DNA of 20,948 bases, from contig DAOWNO010000005.1 in NCBI GenBank assembly GCA_030642525.1, positions 1 through 20,948 of the forward strand. The letters run 5' to 3'. The notes under the pieces were generated by a model, which saw only the letters and a program-made list of their open reading frames with translations, made no database searches and was not told the origin of the DNA. Below are positions 7,671 through 15,641 of the stretch, piece after piece. Every line of letters starts with the position of its first letter. Positions within the stretch are counted from its first letter, which is position 1. Both the position numbers and the translations under genes were made by a program. Origin of the DNA: Candidatus Aegiribacteria sp. GTDB taxonomy: Bacteria; Fermentibacterota; Fermentibacteria; Fermentibacterales; JCC-6.

Positions 7671-8915
7671 CTATTTCCCCGTGTACTTCTTCAGGGCAAT
7701 CGTAACATTATGTCCACCGAAACCAAGCGAATTGGAAAGCGCAAAGGTCAATTCGGCTTTTCTGGAACTATGTGGAACATAATCCAGATCACACCCTTCA
7801 TCAGGGTTCATCAGGGTTGCTGTAGGAGGCACAATTCCGTCTCTGAGAGCAAAAGATGTAAATATTACCTCTATAGCACCGGCAGCTCCAAGCATGTGTC
7901 CCGTAACTGATTTAGTTGAAGAAACCGTTATTCTTCTGGCATTTTTCTCACCAAGAGCCGTTTTTATCGCTATTGTCTCGTTTTTATCATTAAGCACTGT
8001 GGATGTTCCATGGGCATTGATGTAATCAACCTGTTCAGGCTCTATCCCGGCATCTTCCATTGCAAGTTTCATAGCTCTGGCCGAACCTTCAGCTCCTTCC
8101 GAAGGAGCTGTTATATGGAAGGCGTCACAGGTCATTCCGGACCCGACAATTTCAGCGTAAATATGAGCCCCTCTGTTTATGGCATGCTCCAGCTCTTCAA
8201 GAACCACCACAGCGCCGCCCTCAGCGATTACAAATCCATCTCTATCCCGATCAAACGGCCTTGATGCTGTCTCGGGATCATCATTCCGGGTTGAAAGCGC
8301 TTTGAGTGCACAGAATCCACCGACCCCCGTAAGAGTCAGCGGAGCCTCCGATCCTCCTGCCAGTATCGCTTCAGCCCTGCCGAGACTGATCATGTCGGTT
8401 CCGATGGCAATAGCATGTCCGCTTGACGCGCAGGCGGTCACAGTAGCAAAATTCAATCCTTTTGCTCCTATATCGATGCCTACTCTTCCGGCTGCGATAT
8501 TGCTGATCATCATCGGGCAGAAGAATGGGTTGATTCGCTTTACTCCTCGCTCCAGAGCAACTTTATGCTCTCGCTCAAGTGTATTGATCCCGCCTATGCC
8601 CGAACCGACAATAACACCAAGTCTTTCAGGGGAGATATTCCCCTCAAGCCCCGAATCAGCGAATGCTTCTCTGGATGCAATCATGGCGAACTGTGTATAT
8701 CTGTCTGTTCTTTTTGCAAGTTTATGGTCGAAATAATCAAGAGGATCGAAATTCTTCACTTCTCCAGCGATCTGACTGGAAAATTCTTCCGGATTAACAA
8801 GAGTCATTCTTCTTACCCCGCTCTGTCCAGCGAGGGCATTCTTCCAGCTCTCAGAAACTGTCAAACCAATAGGGCTGATAGTACCGACACCAGTAATTAC
8901 AATACGCTTTCTCAT
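7671..8915 (-). CDS. fabF: 3-oxoacyl-[ACP] synthase II
   Basis: A 414-residue elongating condensing enzyme of type II fatty acid synthesis. It extends acyl-ACP with malonyl-ACP in the cytoplasm. The Cys-His-His triad is intact: C162 in TACASSGHA, H302 in NAHGTSTVLND and H340 in SVTGHMLGAAGA. The C-terminal NSLGFGGHN gating segment is also present. The start is ATG with AGGGGACG upstream. It lies 111 bases downstream of acpP, the largest spacing inside the fab cluster, and that gap contains a strong hairpin. The length and KxVTGHxLGAAG context fit FabF better than FabB. Confidence 0.97.
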   Translation of the reverse strand: MRKRIVITGVGTISPIGLTVSESWKNALAGQSGVRRMTLVNPEEFSSQIAGEVKNFDPLDYFDHKLAKRTDRYTQFAMIASREAFADSGLEGNISPERLGVIVGSGIGGINTLEREHKVALERGVKRINPFFCPMMISNIAAGRVGIDIGAKGLNFATVTACASSGHAIAIGTDMISLGRAEAILAGGSEAPLTLTGVGGFCALKALSTRNDDPETASRPFDRDRDGFVIAEGGAVVVLEELEHAINRGAHIYAEIVGSGMTCDAFHITAPSEGAEGSARAMKLAMEDAGIEPEQVDYINAHGTSTVLNDKNETIAIKTALGEKNARRITVSSTKSVTGHMLGAAGAIEVIFTSFALRDGIVPPTATLMNPDEGCDLDYVPHSSRKAELTFALSNSLGFGGHNVTIALKKYTGK

Positions 8916-8967
8916 AGAATTCGTCCCCTGTTCTTATATCATTCTGAACAGAACCAGTCTATTTACA

Positions 8968-9010
8968 GTACCGCACCGCAGCAAACATTTTCCTGCGGTG
9001 CGCACCGTAC
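8968..9010 (-). promoter_or_regulatory. Stem-loop between acpP and fabF
   Basis: CGCACCGCAG (8972-8981) and CTGCGGTGCG (8993-9002) form a perfect ten-base-pair stem around an 11-base loop. The flanking GTAC blocks (8968-8971 and 9007-9010) can pair outside it, leaving a four-base bulge. No T run follows in the direction of transcription, so it is not a standard terminator. Plausible roles are partial termination, an RNase III or RNase E processing site, or an mRNA stabiliser that keeps acyl carrier protein output above that of fabF. This is inference from position. Confidence 0.6.
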
Positions 9011-9026
9011 GAATAAAGCAGTTCCT

Positions 9027-9263
9027 TTAATCGAGACCCTTTTCCTTTAGATAATCAACTACCTTGCCAACCGTAGTAAGCTTGGTCGCTTCATCTTCAT
9101 CGATCCTGAGTCCGAAAGCATCTTCGAATCCCATTATGAGTTCGTACTGATCAATGGAATCCGCACCGAGGTCCGTATCAAACTGAGCTTCCGCTGTTAC
9201 CTGCTCAGGCTTAACGCCAAGCTTGTCAATTATGATTTCAGCTACACGGTTTTCAAGTGACAT
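9027..9263 (-). CDS. acpP: Acyl carrier protein
   Basis: A 78-residue acidic carrier protein. Its serine S36 in the DLGADSIDQYEL motif is the attachment point for 4'-phosphopantetheine. The four-helix pattern and C-terminal VGKVVDYLKEK are typical of AcpP. It carries growing acyl chains between the Fab enzymes encoded on both sides, and probably also supplies PlsX. DSID replaces the commoner DSLD, a frequent and harmless variation. The ATG is preceded by GAGAAAGGACAGAAT, a good ribosome binding site, 13 bases after the fabG stop. Confidence 0.97.
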   Translation of the reverse strand: MSLENRVAEIIIDKLGVKPEQVTAEAQFDTDLGADSIDQYELIMGFEDAFGLRIDEDEATKLTTVGKVVDYLKEKGLD

Positions 9264-9276
9264 ATTCTGTCCTTTC

Positions 9277-10005
9277 TCAGGTTGTCAATCCGCCATCTAC
9301 CGGAAGTACTACCCCGGTAATATATGCGGAAACGTCATCAAGAAGAAAATGCACCGCATCCGCAACATTACCGGGCAATCCCATTCTCTTCATAGGAACC
9401 CTGCCGGCATAGTCCTCTCGCACCTCATCCGAAAGCTCGCTTGTCATTTCTGTCTCGATGAACCCCGGGGTAATGGCATTAACACGGATATTCCGTGCAG
9501 CAAACTCGCGACACAAAGCTCTGGTCAGACCGATCAATCCTGCTTTGGTAGATGCGTAATTCGCCTGTCCGGCTGCTCCCAGTATTGCAACGACAGATGA
9601 AATATTAACAATCGATCCCGCTTTCTGGCGAAGCATTCCACGGGAAAAAGCCCGGCACATAAGAAAAGCACCTGTGAGATTCACATTCAGGACGGTATCC
9701 CAGTCTGTTTTTCGCATTCGCATAATAAGGCCATCACGGGTAATTCCAGCGTTGTTCACCAGACCGAATACAGGACCAAGTTCTTTCTCGATCCTGCCTG
9801 CGGTTTCATTCACCGCATTCTCATCTGTGATATCGAGTACCCAGGCGCTAAAATTATCTCCAAGCTGCTCGGATTTCTTTTTCAAATCGTCCTCAAGCAC
9901 ATCACAGCCCGCAACTGACCATCCGGAGTCAATAAGCTTCTGAGAAATCGAAAAACCTATCCCTCTGGCGGCACCTGTTACAACAGCCAGTCTGTTCACT
10001 GTCAT
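9277..10005 (-). CDS. fabG: 3-oxoacyl-[ACP] reductase
   Basis: A 242-residue short-chain dehydrogenase that reduces 3-oxoacyl-ACP with NADPH. Visible motifs are the nucleotide-binding TGAARGIG, the NNAG stretch, catalytic S137 (NISSVVA), Y150 and K154 (YASTK), and the C-terminal PVDGG. The start is uncertain by two codons. The ATG at 10005 touches its Shine-Dalgarno (GAGGGAGATG), whereas the in-frame GTG at 9999-9997 sits six bases after GGGAG and may be the true initiator. The gene begins six bases after the fabH stop. fabD is normally found at this point in fab clusters and is absent here. Confidence 0.96.
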   Translation of the reverse strand: MTVNRLAVVTGAARGIGFSISQKLIDSGWSVAGCDVLEDDLKKKSEQLGDNFSAWVLDITDENAVNETAGRIEKELGPVFGLVNNAGITRDGLIMRMRKTDWDTVLNVNLTGAFLMCRAFSRGMLRQKAGSIVNISSVVAILGAAGQANYASTKAGLIGLTRALCREFAARNIRVNAITPGFIETEMTSELSDEVREDYAGRVPMKRMGLPGNVADAVHFLLDDVSAYITGVVLPVDGGLTT

Positions 10006-10011
10006 CTCCCT

Positions 10012-11001
10012 CTATTCGTCCCAGTGCAATATCATTCCACCCCAGGTCAGTCCCGCACCGAAAGCGGCAAGCACAACCGTATTAGGAACGGTGATCGTTC
10101 CATCTCTCATTGCTTCATCAAGCGCCATAGGAATGGATGCCGCGGATGTGTTGCCATACTTCTGAATATTTATGTAAACCTGTTCAGGTCTGAGTTCAAG
10201 AGCTCTTGCAGTTGCGTCTATGATTCTGAGATTCGCCTGATGCGAAATGAGAAGATCAACATTTTTCTTCTCCGAGCCATCCTTCTCGAGCGCTTTCATG
10301 CATGAATCTCGCATTGCCCTTACTGCATGCTTGAATATTCTGGAACCATCCATGTGAATGGTGTGTTCGATAAGATCAACCGTCTCGTGAGAAGCCGGTT
10401 TCCTGGCGCCGCCTCCGGGTTGAATGAGATATTTTCCGAGAGAACCGTCACTGCCCCAGTGCCATCCCCCAAGTCTTCCACCTGGTCCTTCAGATGATAC
10501 GGCTACCGCTCCGGCTCCGTCACCAAAGAGTATACAGCTGGTGCGATCGGTCCAGTTGGTAATTTTTGTCAGACAGTCTGCACCTACTACAATAATCCTG
10601 TCCAGAATACTGGATTCGATAAATGCTTTCGCCTGCACAAGACCATAGATGAACGCGGTGCACCCTGCTTCAAAATCGTAGGCCGGTACTGTGCCAAAGC
10701 CAAGTCTGTCAGCCACGAGAGCGGCAGTGGACGGGAAGTAAAAATCCGGTGTTACTGTACCCACAATAATACCTTGAACATCCTCAGGCTTCCAGCCGGC
10801 ATCCTCCATGGCTCTTTCAACAGCAACTGCTACAAGGTCCGACGTAGCAGTATCGTCATCCGTTTTTCTTCGCTCCTTTATCCCGGTTCTGGATGTTATC
10901 CATTCATCTGTAGTATCAACGATCTTCTCAAGATCGGCATTTGTCAGCACTCCATCAGGGACTTTATGACCTGTTCCAACGATATAGGCGTTCCTGTTCA
11001 C
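10012..11001 (-). CDS. fabH: 3-oxoacyl-[ACP] synthase III
   Basis: A 329-residue condensing enzyme that starts fatty acid synthesis by joining acetyl-CoA, or another acyl-CoA, to malonyl-ACP. The catalytic residues are C114 (EAGCTAFIYG), H254 (SHQANLRI) and N284 (YGNTSAASIP). The N-terminus DTTDEWITSRTGI is typical. The start chosen is GTG at 11001, with GGAG five bases upstream, giving the family N-terminus NRNAYIVGTG. The frame is open 30 codons further, but that stretch lies over the 3' end of plsX and does not resemble FabH. The gene is 13 bases from plsX and six from fabG, so it is tightly operonic. Confidence 0.96.
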   Translation of the reverse strand: MNRNAYIVGTGHKVPDGVLTNADLEKIVDTTDEWITSRTGIKERRKTDDDTATSDLVAVAVERAMEDAGWKPEDVQGIIVGTVTPDFYFPSTAALVADRLGFGTVPAYDFEAGCTAFIYGLVQAKAFIESSILDRIIVVGADCLTKITNWTDRTSCILFGDGAGAVAVSSEGPGGRLGGWHWGSDGSLGKYLIQPGGGARKPASHETVDLIEHTIHMDGSRIFKHAVRAMRDSCMKALEKDGSEKKNVDLLISHQANLRIIDATARALELRPEQVYINIQKYGNTSAASIPMALDEAMRDGTITVPNTVVLAAFGAGLTWGGMILHWDE

Positions 11002-11014
11002 TATGTCTCCAATC

Positions 11015-12046
11015 TCACGACAACGTTTCCTTGATCTCCTGTTGAATCCGTTCTTTGACTCCGCTTCGATAAAAATCGCAGGAAGCAACAATGGCGTTCT
11101 TTATAGCCTTTGAATTGCTGCTTCCATGAGCTACAATTGATACTCCATTAAGACCAAGGAGAGGAGCCCCGCCGTATTCAGCGGAGTCCAGTTTCTCCCA
11201 CAGTTTTGAAAAGGAATACCGCATAAGAAGGTAACCGGCTCTTGAAGCCCAGTGACGTTTCATTTCCAGGTAAAGAGATCCGCCGACAAGATCGGCAATG
11301 GACTCAAAGGTTTTCAGGAGAACATTGCCAACAAACCCATCGCAGACTACAACATCAGCCTCTCCTTTTAGTATTCCATCGCCTTCGATATATCCCCGGA
11401 AATTCAACTTCGAAACAGCCAGCATTTCATGTACTTCCTGAATAATCACGGGACCCTTTGATTTCTCAGTGCCAACATTGAGCAGAGTAATTCTGGGATT
11501 ATCAATTCCGAATACGCATCTTGAATAGGCATCTCCCATAAGCGCAAATTGAAGAAGCTGCTCCGATTTGCACCCGATATTTGCCCCCACATCCAGCACG
11601 ACTGTCGGATTATCCTGACTGGGGAGTGTCGCAGCGATAGCCGGACGGGGAACCCCTTTTATTCTTCCAAGGGCAAAAAGACTTGCAGCCATCATTGCGC
11701 CGGTATTGCCAGCACTGACCATTGCCTGCACAAGACCCTTCTTCTGGAGCCCGGCCATTACAAGCATTGAACTGTCCGGCTTATTCTTCAGGGATTCAGC
11801 TGGATGATCATCCATTGTAATGACCTGAGAGGCATGCTGAATTGAGATCGGAAGCCTCGCGCCTCCCCTGCGGGAAAGCAGCCGTGAAAGCAGGTCTCTG
11901 TCTCCTACGAGAATCAGGGATACTTTTTCAGTAACCAGCCGGTGGCATTCCCTGTAAAACAGTATTGCTCCGTCAACTACTACAGAAGGTCCGTTGTCTC
12001 CCCCCATAGCATCAATCGCGATGGTGAGTGAATCAGGCAAGGACAA
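11015..12046 (-). CDS. plsX: Phosphate acyltransferase
   Basis: A 343-residue peripheral membrane enzyme that turns acyl-ACP into acyl phosphate, feeding PlsY in phospholipid synthesis. Family stretches include AIDAMGGDNGP near the start, SAGNTGAMMAASLF, LDVGANIGCK, NVGTEKSKG, GDGILKGEADVVVCDGFVGNV and the C-terminal GGAPLLGLNGVSIVAHG. The start is a TTG. The codon at 12046 lies right against its AGAGGA, while TTG at 12040 is spaced seven bases from it and may be the true initiator; the two differ by two residues. No ATG or GTG is available upstream in frame. It lies 33 bases after rpmF. Confidence 0.96.
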   Translation of the reverse strand: MSLPDSLTIAIDAMGGDNGPSVVVDGAILFYRECHRLVTEKVSLILVGDRDLLSRLLSRRGGARLPISIQHASQVITMDDHPAESLKNKPDSSMLVMAGLQKKGLVQAMVSAGNTGAMMAASLFALGRIKGVPRPAIAATLPSQDNPTVVLDVGANIGCKSEQLLQFALMGDAYSRCVFGIDNPRITLLNVGTEKSKGPVIIQEVHEMLAVSKLNFRGYIEGDGILKGEADVVVCDGFVGNVLLKTFESIADLVGGSLYLEMKRHWASRAGYLLMRYSFSKLWEKLDSAEYGGAPLLGLNGVSIVAHGSSNSKAIKNAIVASCDFYRSGVKERIQQEIKETLS

Positions 12047-12079
12047 ATCCTCTGGTTCCGGAAAAACAACTGCGGATGA

Positions 12080-12262
12080 TTACTTCTCCTTCGGTTCTAT
12101 AACCTGTCTGCCATCGTAGAATCCACAATGTTTGCATACTCTGTGCGGAAGTCTCGGTTCACCGCACTGAGGACAATTGCTTGTTGATTTTGCTTTCAGA
12201 GCGTCGTTAGCTCTGCGTTTATCTCGTCTGGTTGATGAATGTCTTCTTTTAGGTACTGGCAT
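12080..12262 (-). CDS. rpmF: 50S ribosomal protein L32
   Basis: A 60-residue basic ribosomal protein. It begins with the typical MPVPKRRHSSTRRDKRRA segment and carries a zinc-binding C-x2-C ... C-x2-C set (CPQC and CKHC), so it is the zinc-containing form. The ATG has AAGGA close upstream. The order DUF177-rpmF-plsX is one of the most conserved in bacteria and couples ribosome and lipid synthesis. Confidence 0.97.
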   Translation of the reverse strand: MPVPKRRHSSTRRDKRRANDALKAKSTSNCPQCGEPRLPHRVCKHCGFYDGRQVIEPKEK

Positions 12263-12346
12263 TGTTCCTTCTCTTTCCCTGTATTAACAGGATGTAACTG
12301 TTTTCATGTTAAAAAAAGTTGACTTTTCAAAGTATACTCAATTATA
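12263..12346 (-). promoter_or_regulatory. AT-rich leader upstream of rpmF; possible promoter
   Basis: The 75-base gap between yceD and rpmF is markedly AT-rich. Over the yceD stop lie two -10-like hexamers on the minus strand, TATAAT (12346-12341) and TATACT (12336-12331), neither with a recognisable -35 at normal distance. A small stem-loop, CCTGT-TAAT-ACAGG, sits just before the rpmF ribosome binding site. A promoter driving rpmF-plsX-fab here would make biological sense, but the signal is weak. Confidence 0.3.
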
Positions 12347-12766
12347 ACTAATTCCCCGGCAGTCCGGGGTACAGAGCGGCTTACCCGGTAAGGACAGAAT
12401 TATGGCTTCTCTGACAGCATTCAGAATACTGAATCCCCCTCCCAGGATAACTGGTTCTGAGTCTAAATCATCAGAGATACTTTCGTCCCATGAATAGACT
12501 CTGTAGATTTCTTCCGTAATCGGGAAACTTACATTTTCAAGGCATCTCGCACAGGGCAAAACAAATACAGCATCCAGAATACCGCTGCAGGTGATACCCC
12601 TGTCCTGCAGATCAACTTCCAGATCAATGAACGCCTGACCATCCCCGGGCTCTACATTATCAATGTTCCAGTTAATCTCCTTGAGCGAAAGTTCAAATCT
12701 TCCCTTGTTGATCCCATGAGACAGACTTTTCATGTCGATGGTCAGTGAAACTGTATCCATCTTCAT
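12338..12766 (-). CDS. yceD: DUF177 (YceD-type) protein, shortened C-terminus
   Basis: A 142-residue member of the DUF177/YceD family, a conserved partner of rpmF whose function is poorly defined; it has been linked to 23S rRNA accumulation in plants and bacteria. The diagnostic PCARCLE motif (in VLPCARCLENVSFP) and the second cysteine pair PLCTPDC are present. In many relatives the protein continues after C-x3-C-x-G with LCPxCGxNLN and a tail of roughly 30 residues. Here it ends ISYN and stop straight after CRG. The ATG overlaps the phosphohexomutase stop by four bases (ATGA) and has GGGGAG upstream. A GC-rich stem (CCCCGG/CCGGGG, 12354-12369) lies in the last codons. Confidence 0.88.
   Translation of the reverse strand: MKMDTVSLTIDMKSLSHGINKGRFELSLKEINWNIDNVEPGDGQAFIDLEVDLQDRGITCSGILDAVFVLPCARCLENVSFPITEEIYRVYSWDESISDDLDSEPVILGGGFSILNAVREAIILSLPGKPLCTPDCRGISYN
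12354..12369 (-). other. GC-rich stem-loop in the last codons of yceD
   Basis: CCCCGG, a four-base loop (CAGT on the plus strand), then CCGGGG form a six-base-pair stem covering the codons of the last cysteine motif. AT-rich sequence without a T run follows. It could cause weak pausing or protect an RNA end before rpmF, or it may simply reflect codon choice. Confidence 0.35.
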
Positions 12767-14163
12767 TGAGCATCTCCCCGTATATCTGTGTCCTCAATTA
12801 TTGTATTCAGCAGTCTGTCTATTTCAATCTGTGTATCAGCCTGGGCATATATTCTTGCAAGCGGCTCTGTTCCGCTCAGTCTTATAAGAACCCAGCTGTC
12901 ATTCTCAAGAAGAAATCTGACACCATCAGTATGGTCAATTGATATGACGGAACTGTCAGCAATTTTATCAGGAATCGATTCGAAGAAATGTTCAATCAGG
13001 AATTCTCTCAGCCGGTCATCAAGCTGCAGATCAATTCTTGAAACATGTACTCTGCCGTACTTGAGCCAGAGTTCCTCCAGCTGTGCGGCCAGCCCCTTTC
13101 CCCTGGCGCATACCATTTCAGCAGCCAAAAGGCAGGCCAGGATACCGTCTTTCTCAGGAATATGACCCTTTATTGAAAGCCCGCCGCTTTCTTCTCCTGC
13201 CAGAATAACATCGGTTTCAAGCATTCTGGCTCCAAGATACTTGAATCCAACGGGAGTAACCTCAATCTCCAGGTTGTGAGCATGAGCAACTCTGTCAATA
13301 AGACTTCCGGTTGTGACTGATCTGAGTACAAGACCCTTCATTCCCTTATTCTCGATCAGGTATTCCAGAAGTAACGGCAAGTAATCGTGGGGTGAAATGA
13401 AGCATCCATTTTCATCGATAAGTCCGAAACGATCAGCATCGCCGTCCGTTGCAATTCCCAGGGACGCGCCACTCTTGATAACCTGTGAAGCAAGATCGAC
13501 TGTTCCTGCTATTCCCGGTTCAGGGTGCTGCCGTCCGGCAAACAGCGGATCACGCTTCCCGTTGATGACTCTCACTGCTGCACCAAGATTAACCAGTATT
13601 CGATCAAGAAGTCCGGAGCCGGCTCCGGAAAAAGCATCGTAGACAACCCTCAGACCGCCCTGCCGAAAAACACCTTCATCCAGGTACTCCAGGATTTTTC
13701 CCGTATAGGCTCGAAATAAATCATCAGTCGTTATCGAACCTGTTGCGCAGGTTGGTCGAATTTCTGCCTCAATCAGCTCCTCGATCACATTGGTAGTTTC
13801 ATCTCCGGCAGGTCCGCCATGTGAGGGAGAGAATTTGATACCATTGTACAACGGCGGATTGTGGCTTGCGGTAAAGTTTATTACCCCGCCATGTCCGCCA
13901 AGTCTGCATGCGTGAGAGAGAACCGGAGTGGGTGTGGGACGATCGGCCAGCACTACATGAAAACCGTAATCCGACATTCGTAAAGCTGTGGATTCCGCAA
14001 GCTCAGGCGATAGAAAACGGCAATCTCCACCTGCAACAATACTTCCATGTCCCTCCCGCTGCAGAAGAACCGCAACAGCGTCAACGACGCGGTTTACTTT
14101 TTCCCATGTAAACTCCTTCGCAATAACTCCCCGCCAGCCGGAAGTGCCGAATTTTATCTTCAC
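12763..14163 (-). CDS. Phosphoglucomutase/phosphomannomutase family protein
   Basis: A 466-residue alpha-D-phosphohexomutase. Family sites in order: N-terminal FGTSGWRG, active-site phosphoserine S100 in TASHNPPLYNG, metal loop DGDADR (240-245), sugar-binding GEESGG (323-328) and the phosphate-binding RLSGTEPLARIY near the C-terminus. It interconverts hexose 1- and 6-phosphates in the cytoplasm. Glucose, mannose or glucosamine specificity cannot be decided from these motifs; glucose 6-phosphate would also be the substrate of the inositol-phosphate synthase encoded upstream. The start is GTG, sharing its G with the preceding TAG stop (TAGTG), with AAGGTGAG upstream. The stop overlaps the yceD start. 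Confidence 0.93.
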   Translation of the reverse strand: MKIKFGTSGWRGVIAKEFTWEKVNRVVDAVAVLLQREGHGSIVAGGDCRFLSPELAESTALRMSDYGFHVVLADRPTPTPVLSHACRLGGHGGVINFTASHNPPLYNGIKFSPSHGGPAGDETTNVIEELIEAEIRPTCATGSITTDDLFRAYTGKILEYLDEGVFRQGGLRVVYDAFSGAGSGLLDRILVNLGAAVRVINGKRDPLFAGRQHPEPGIAGTVDLASQVIKSGASLGIATDGDADRFGLIDENGCFISPHDYLPLLLEYLIENKGMKGLVLRSVTTGSLIDRVAHAHNLEIEVTPVGFKYLGARMLETDVILAGEESGGLSIKGHIPEKDGILACLLAAEMVCARGKGLAAQLEELWLKYGRVHVSRIDLQLDDRLREFLIEHFFESIPDKIADSSVISIDHTDGVRFLLENDSWVLIRLSGTEPLARIYAQADTQIEIDRLLNTIIEDTDIRGDAQ

Positions 14164-15641
14164 TACTCACCTTCCCGAAAAAACACCAGCGCTCTCTGAA
14201 CAGTTTCATCGTGAGGTGTCATGGCTATGTAGAAAGTCTCCCTGTCAAAGGTTCTAGCAGCAATCTCCGCAAACAGCGCTCTCTCGATATAAAACAGATT
14301 TTCTTCAAATTCTCCGGAGTCCCATTCCAGATCCTCTTCAACCAGAAATTGCATGAACTCCGCTATACATGTGCTGTCAGGCCAGAATTCTTCTGAAATA
14401 TCGTGGTCAAGAACGTAATCTGTCGCAAATTTGAAGAACATTGATCCAACTATCAGTTCTGCCGGCAAAGATCCGATGATTTCAGGAGATTCGATGGTGA
14501 TGTCCGGAAGAATACCCCAGTCCGCAAGGCTGTCTTCCTCCGGGCCATTCATGAAATCGTCGGACAGGGTCCTGTCAATGTTTCTTCCTTCAGGTGTAAA
14601 ATATCTCGCGGTAGTAAGCTTGACTCCATAGTGTCCAAGATTGTGAAAATCACCGAGATCTATCAATGTTTGAACGGATCCTTTTCCGAAAGTTCTGTCT
14701 CCGATAAGAGTACCGGCACCATGGTCCTGAATGGCTCCCGCCAGAATCTCAGACGAGCTTGCACTCCCTCCATCGACGAGGATAATAAGTTCTCCTGTGA
14801 AAGTGGGTCCCTTCGAAGTGAAGTACTGGTGTTCTCCGACTGCGTTACCTCTGGTGGAAACAATGAGAGTTCCAGCAGGGAGGAATAAGTCGGCAATATC
14901 AATTGCTGCCGAAAACAGACCGCCTGCATTTCCACGTATATCCAGTATCAGATATTCAGCACCCTCAGTAATAAGATCCTGAAGAACTGCTCTTACTTCC
15001 TTCGCGGATTCTTCTCCAAACCTTGATAACCGAATAAAGCCGGTTGTATCATCGATCATGAATCCGGCTGAAACCGATGGAAGATCTATAACATCTCTCA
15101 CTATCTCGAATTCAAGGGAATCCTGTGATCCGGGCCGGACAACCGTGAGATTTACAGTACTTTCTCTTGGTCCTCTTATCTGCATAACCGCATTATCCGT
15201 TGTGATTCCTTCTGTGGAATTATCGTCAATTTCAACGATTCTGTCTCCTGCTTTCATGCCTGCCTGAAACGCGGGTGTACCTTCGAGCGGAGATATCACG
15301 GTAAGCCAGTCATCCCTGATTCCAATTGTAATCCCAACTCCTTCAAATGAACCTGTCAACTGTATCCTGAGGTTTTCATAGTCCTCCGGATTCAGAAGAA
15401 TACTGTTCGGATCAAGGGATTCCAGCATACCTCTGAGAGCAGCCTCGATCAGTTCTTTTGATTCAACCGGATCAACATATATCACTGAAGTTCTGGAGAA
15501 TACTTCCATGAACAGTTCAATGGAGGAACTCGTTGAAACCGAGTCATACGCGATCGCAGAGGGAAGGATTATCAATCCTCCGGCAAGCAGAAGACCAGCG
15601 GCGAACATGACTGTCACCCAGCCTGGCAGGAACTTTTTCAT
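14163..15641 (-). CDS. S41-family C-terminal processing protease (CtpA-like)
   Basis: A 492-residue exported serine protease. Residues 1-31 form an N-terminal signal sequence or membrane anchor (MKKFLPGW, a hydrophobic stretch, then PSAIAYD). A PDZ domain covers about 95-180 (SFEGVGITIG, AGMKAGDRIVEID). The S41 catalytic domain follows: ILDIRGNAGG, nucleophile S295 in GGSASSSEI, and K320 with Q324 in TFGKGSVQ. The spacing matches the Ser-Lys-Gln arrangement of Tsp and D1P. The last 100 or so residues form a helical, acidic tail beyond the protease core. It probably acts in the periplasm or at the outer face of the membrane. The ATG overlaps the tmk stop by four bases (ATGA), with GGAGGAGAAAG upstream. 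Confidence 0.94.
   Translation of the reverse strand: MKKFLPGWVTVMFAAGLLLAGGLIILPSAIAYDSVSTSSSIELFMEVFSRTSVIYVDPVESKELIEAALRGMLESLDPNSILLNPEDYENLRIQLTGSFEGVGITIGIRDDWLTVISPLEGTPAFQAGMKAGDRIVEIDDNSTEGITTDNAVMQIRGPRESTVNLTVVRPGSQDSLEFEIVRDVIDLPSVSAGFMIDDTTGFIRLSRFGEESAKEVRAVLQDLITEGAEYLILDIRGNAGGLFSAAIDIADLFLPAGTLIVSTRGNAVGEHQYFTSKGPTFTGELIILVDGGSASSSEILAGAIQDHGAGTLIGDRTFGKGSVQTLIDLGDFHNLGHYGVKLTTARYFTPEGRNIDRTLSDDFMNGPEEDSLADWGILPDITIESPEIIGSLPAELIVGSMFFKFATDYVLDHDISEEFWPDSTCIAEFMQFLVEEDLEWDSGEFEENLFYIERALFAEIAARTFDRETFYIAMTPHDETVQRALVFFREGE

Noticed and set aside
8179..8736. 185-codon open frame on the plus strand inside fabF
   Set aside because: It is a serine/proline-rich antisense shadow of a fully intact fabF.
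12319..12348. Plus-strand promoter-like TTGACT-18-TATAAC
   Set aside because: It points into the antisense of yceD with no plus-strand gene downstream, and is probably chance in an AT-rich gap.
13612..13629. 18-base perfect palindrome TCCGGAGCCGGCTCCGGA
   Set aside because: It lies inside the phosphohexomutase and simply encodes S-G-A-G-S-G with GC-rich codons; there is no sign of function.
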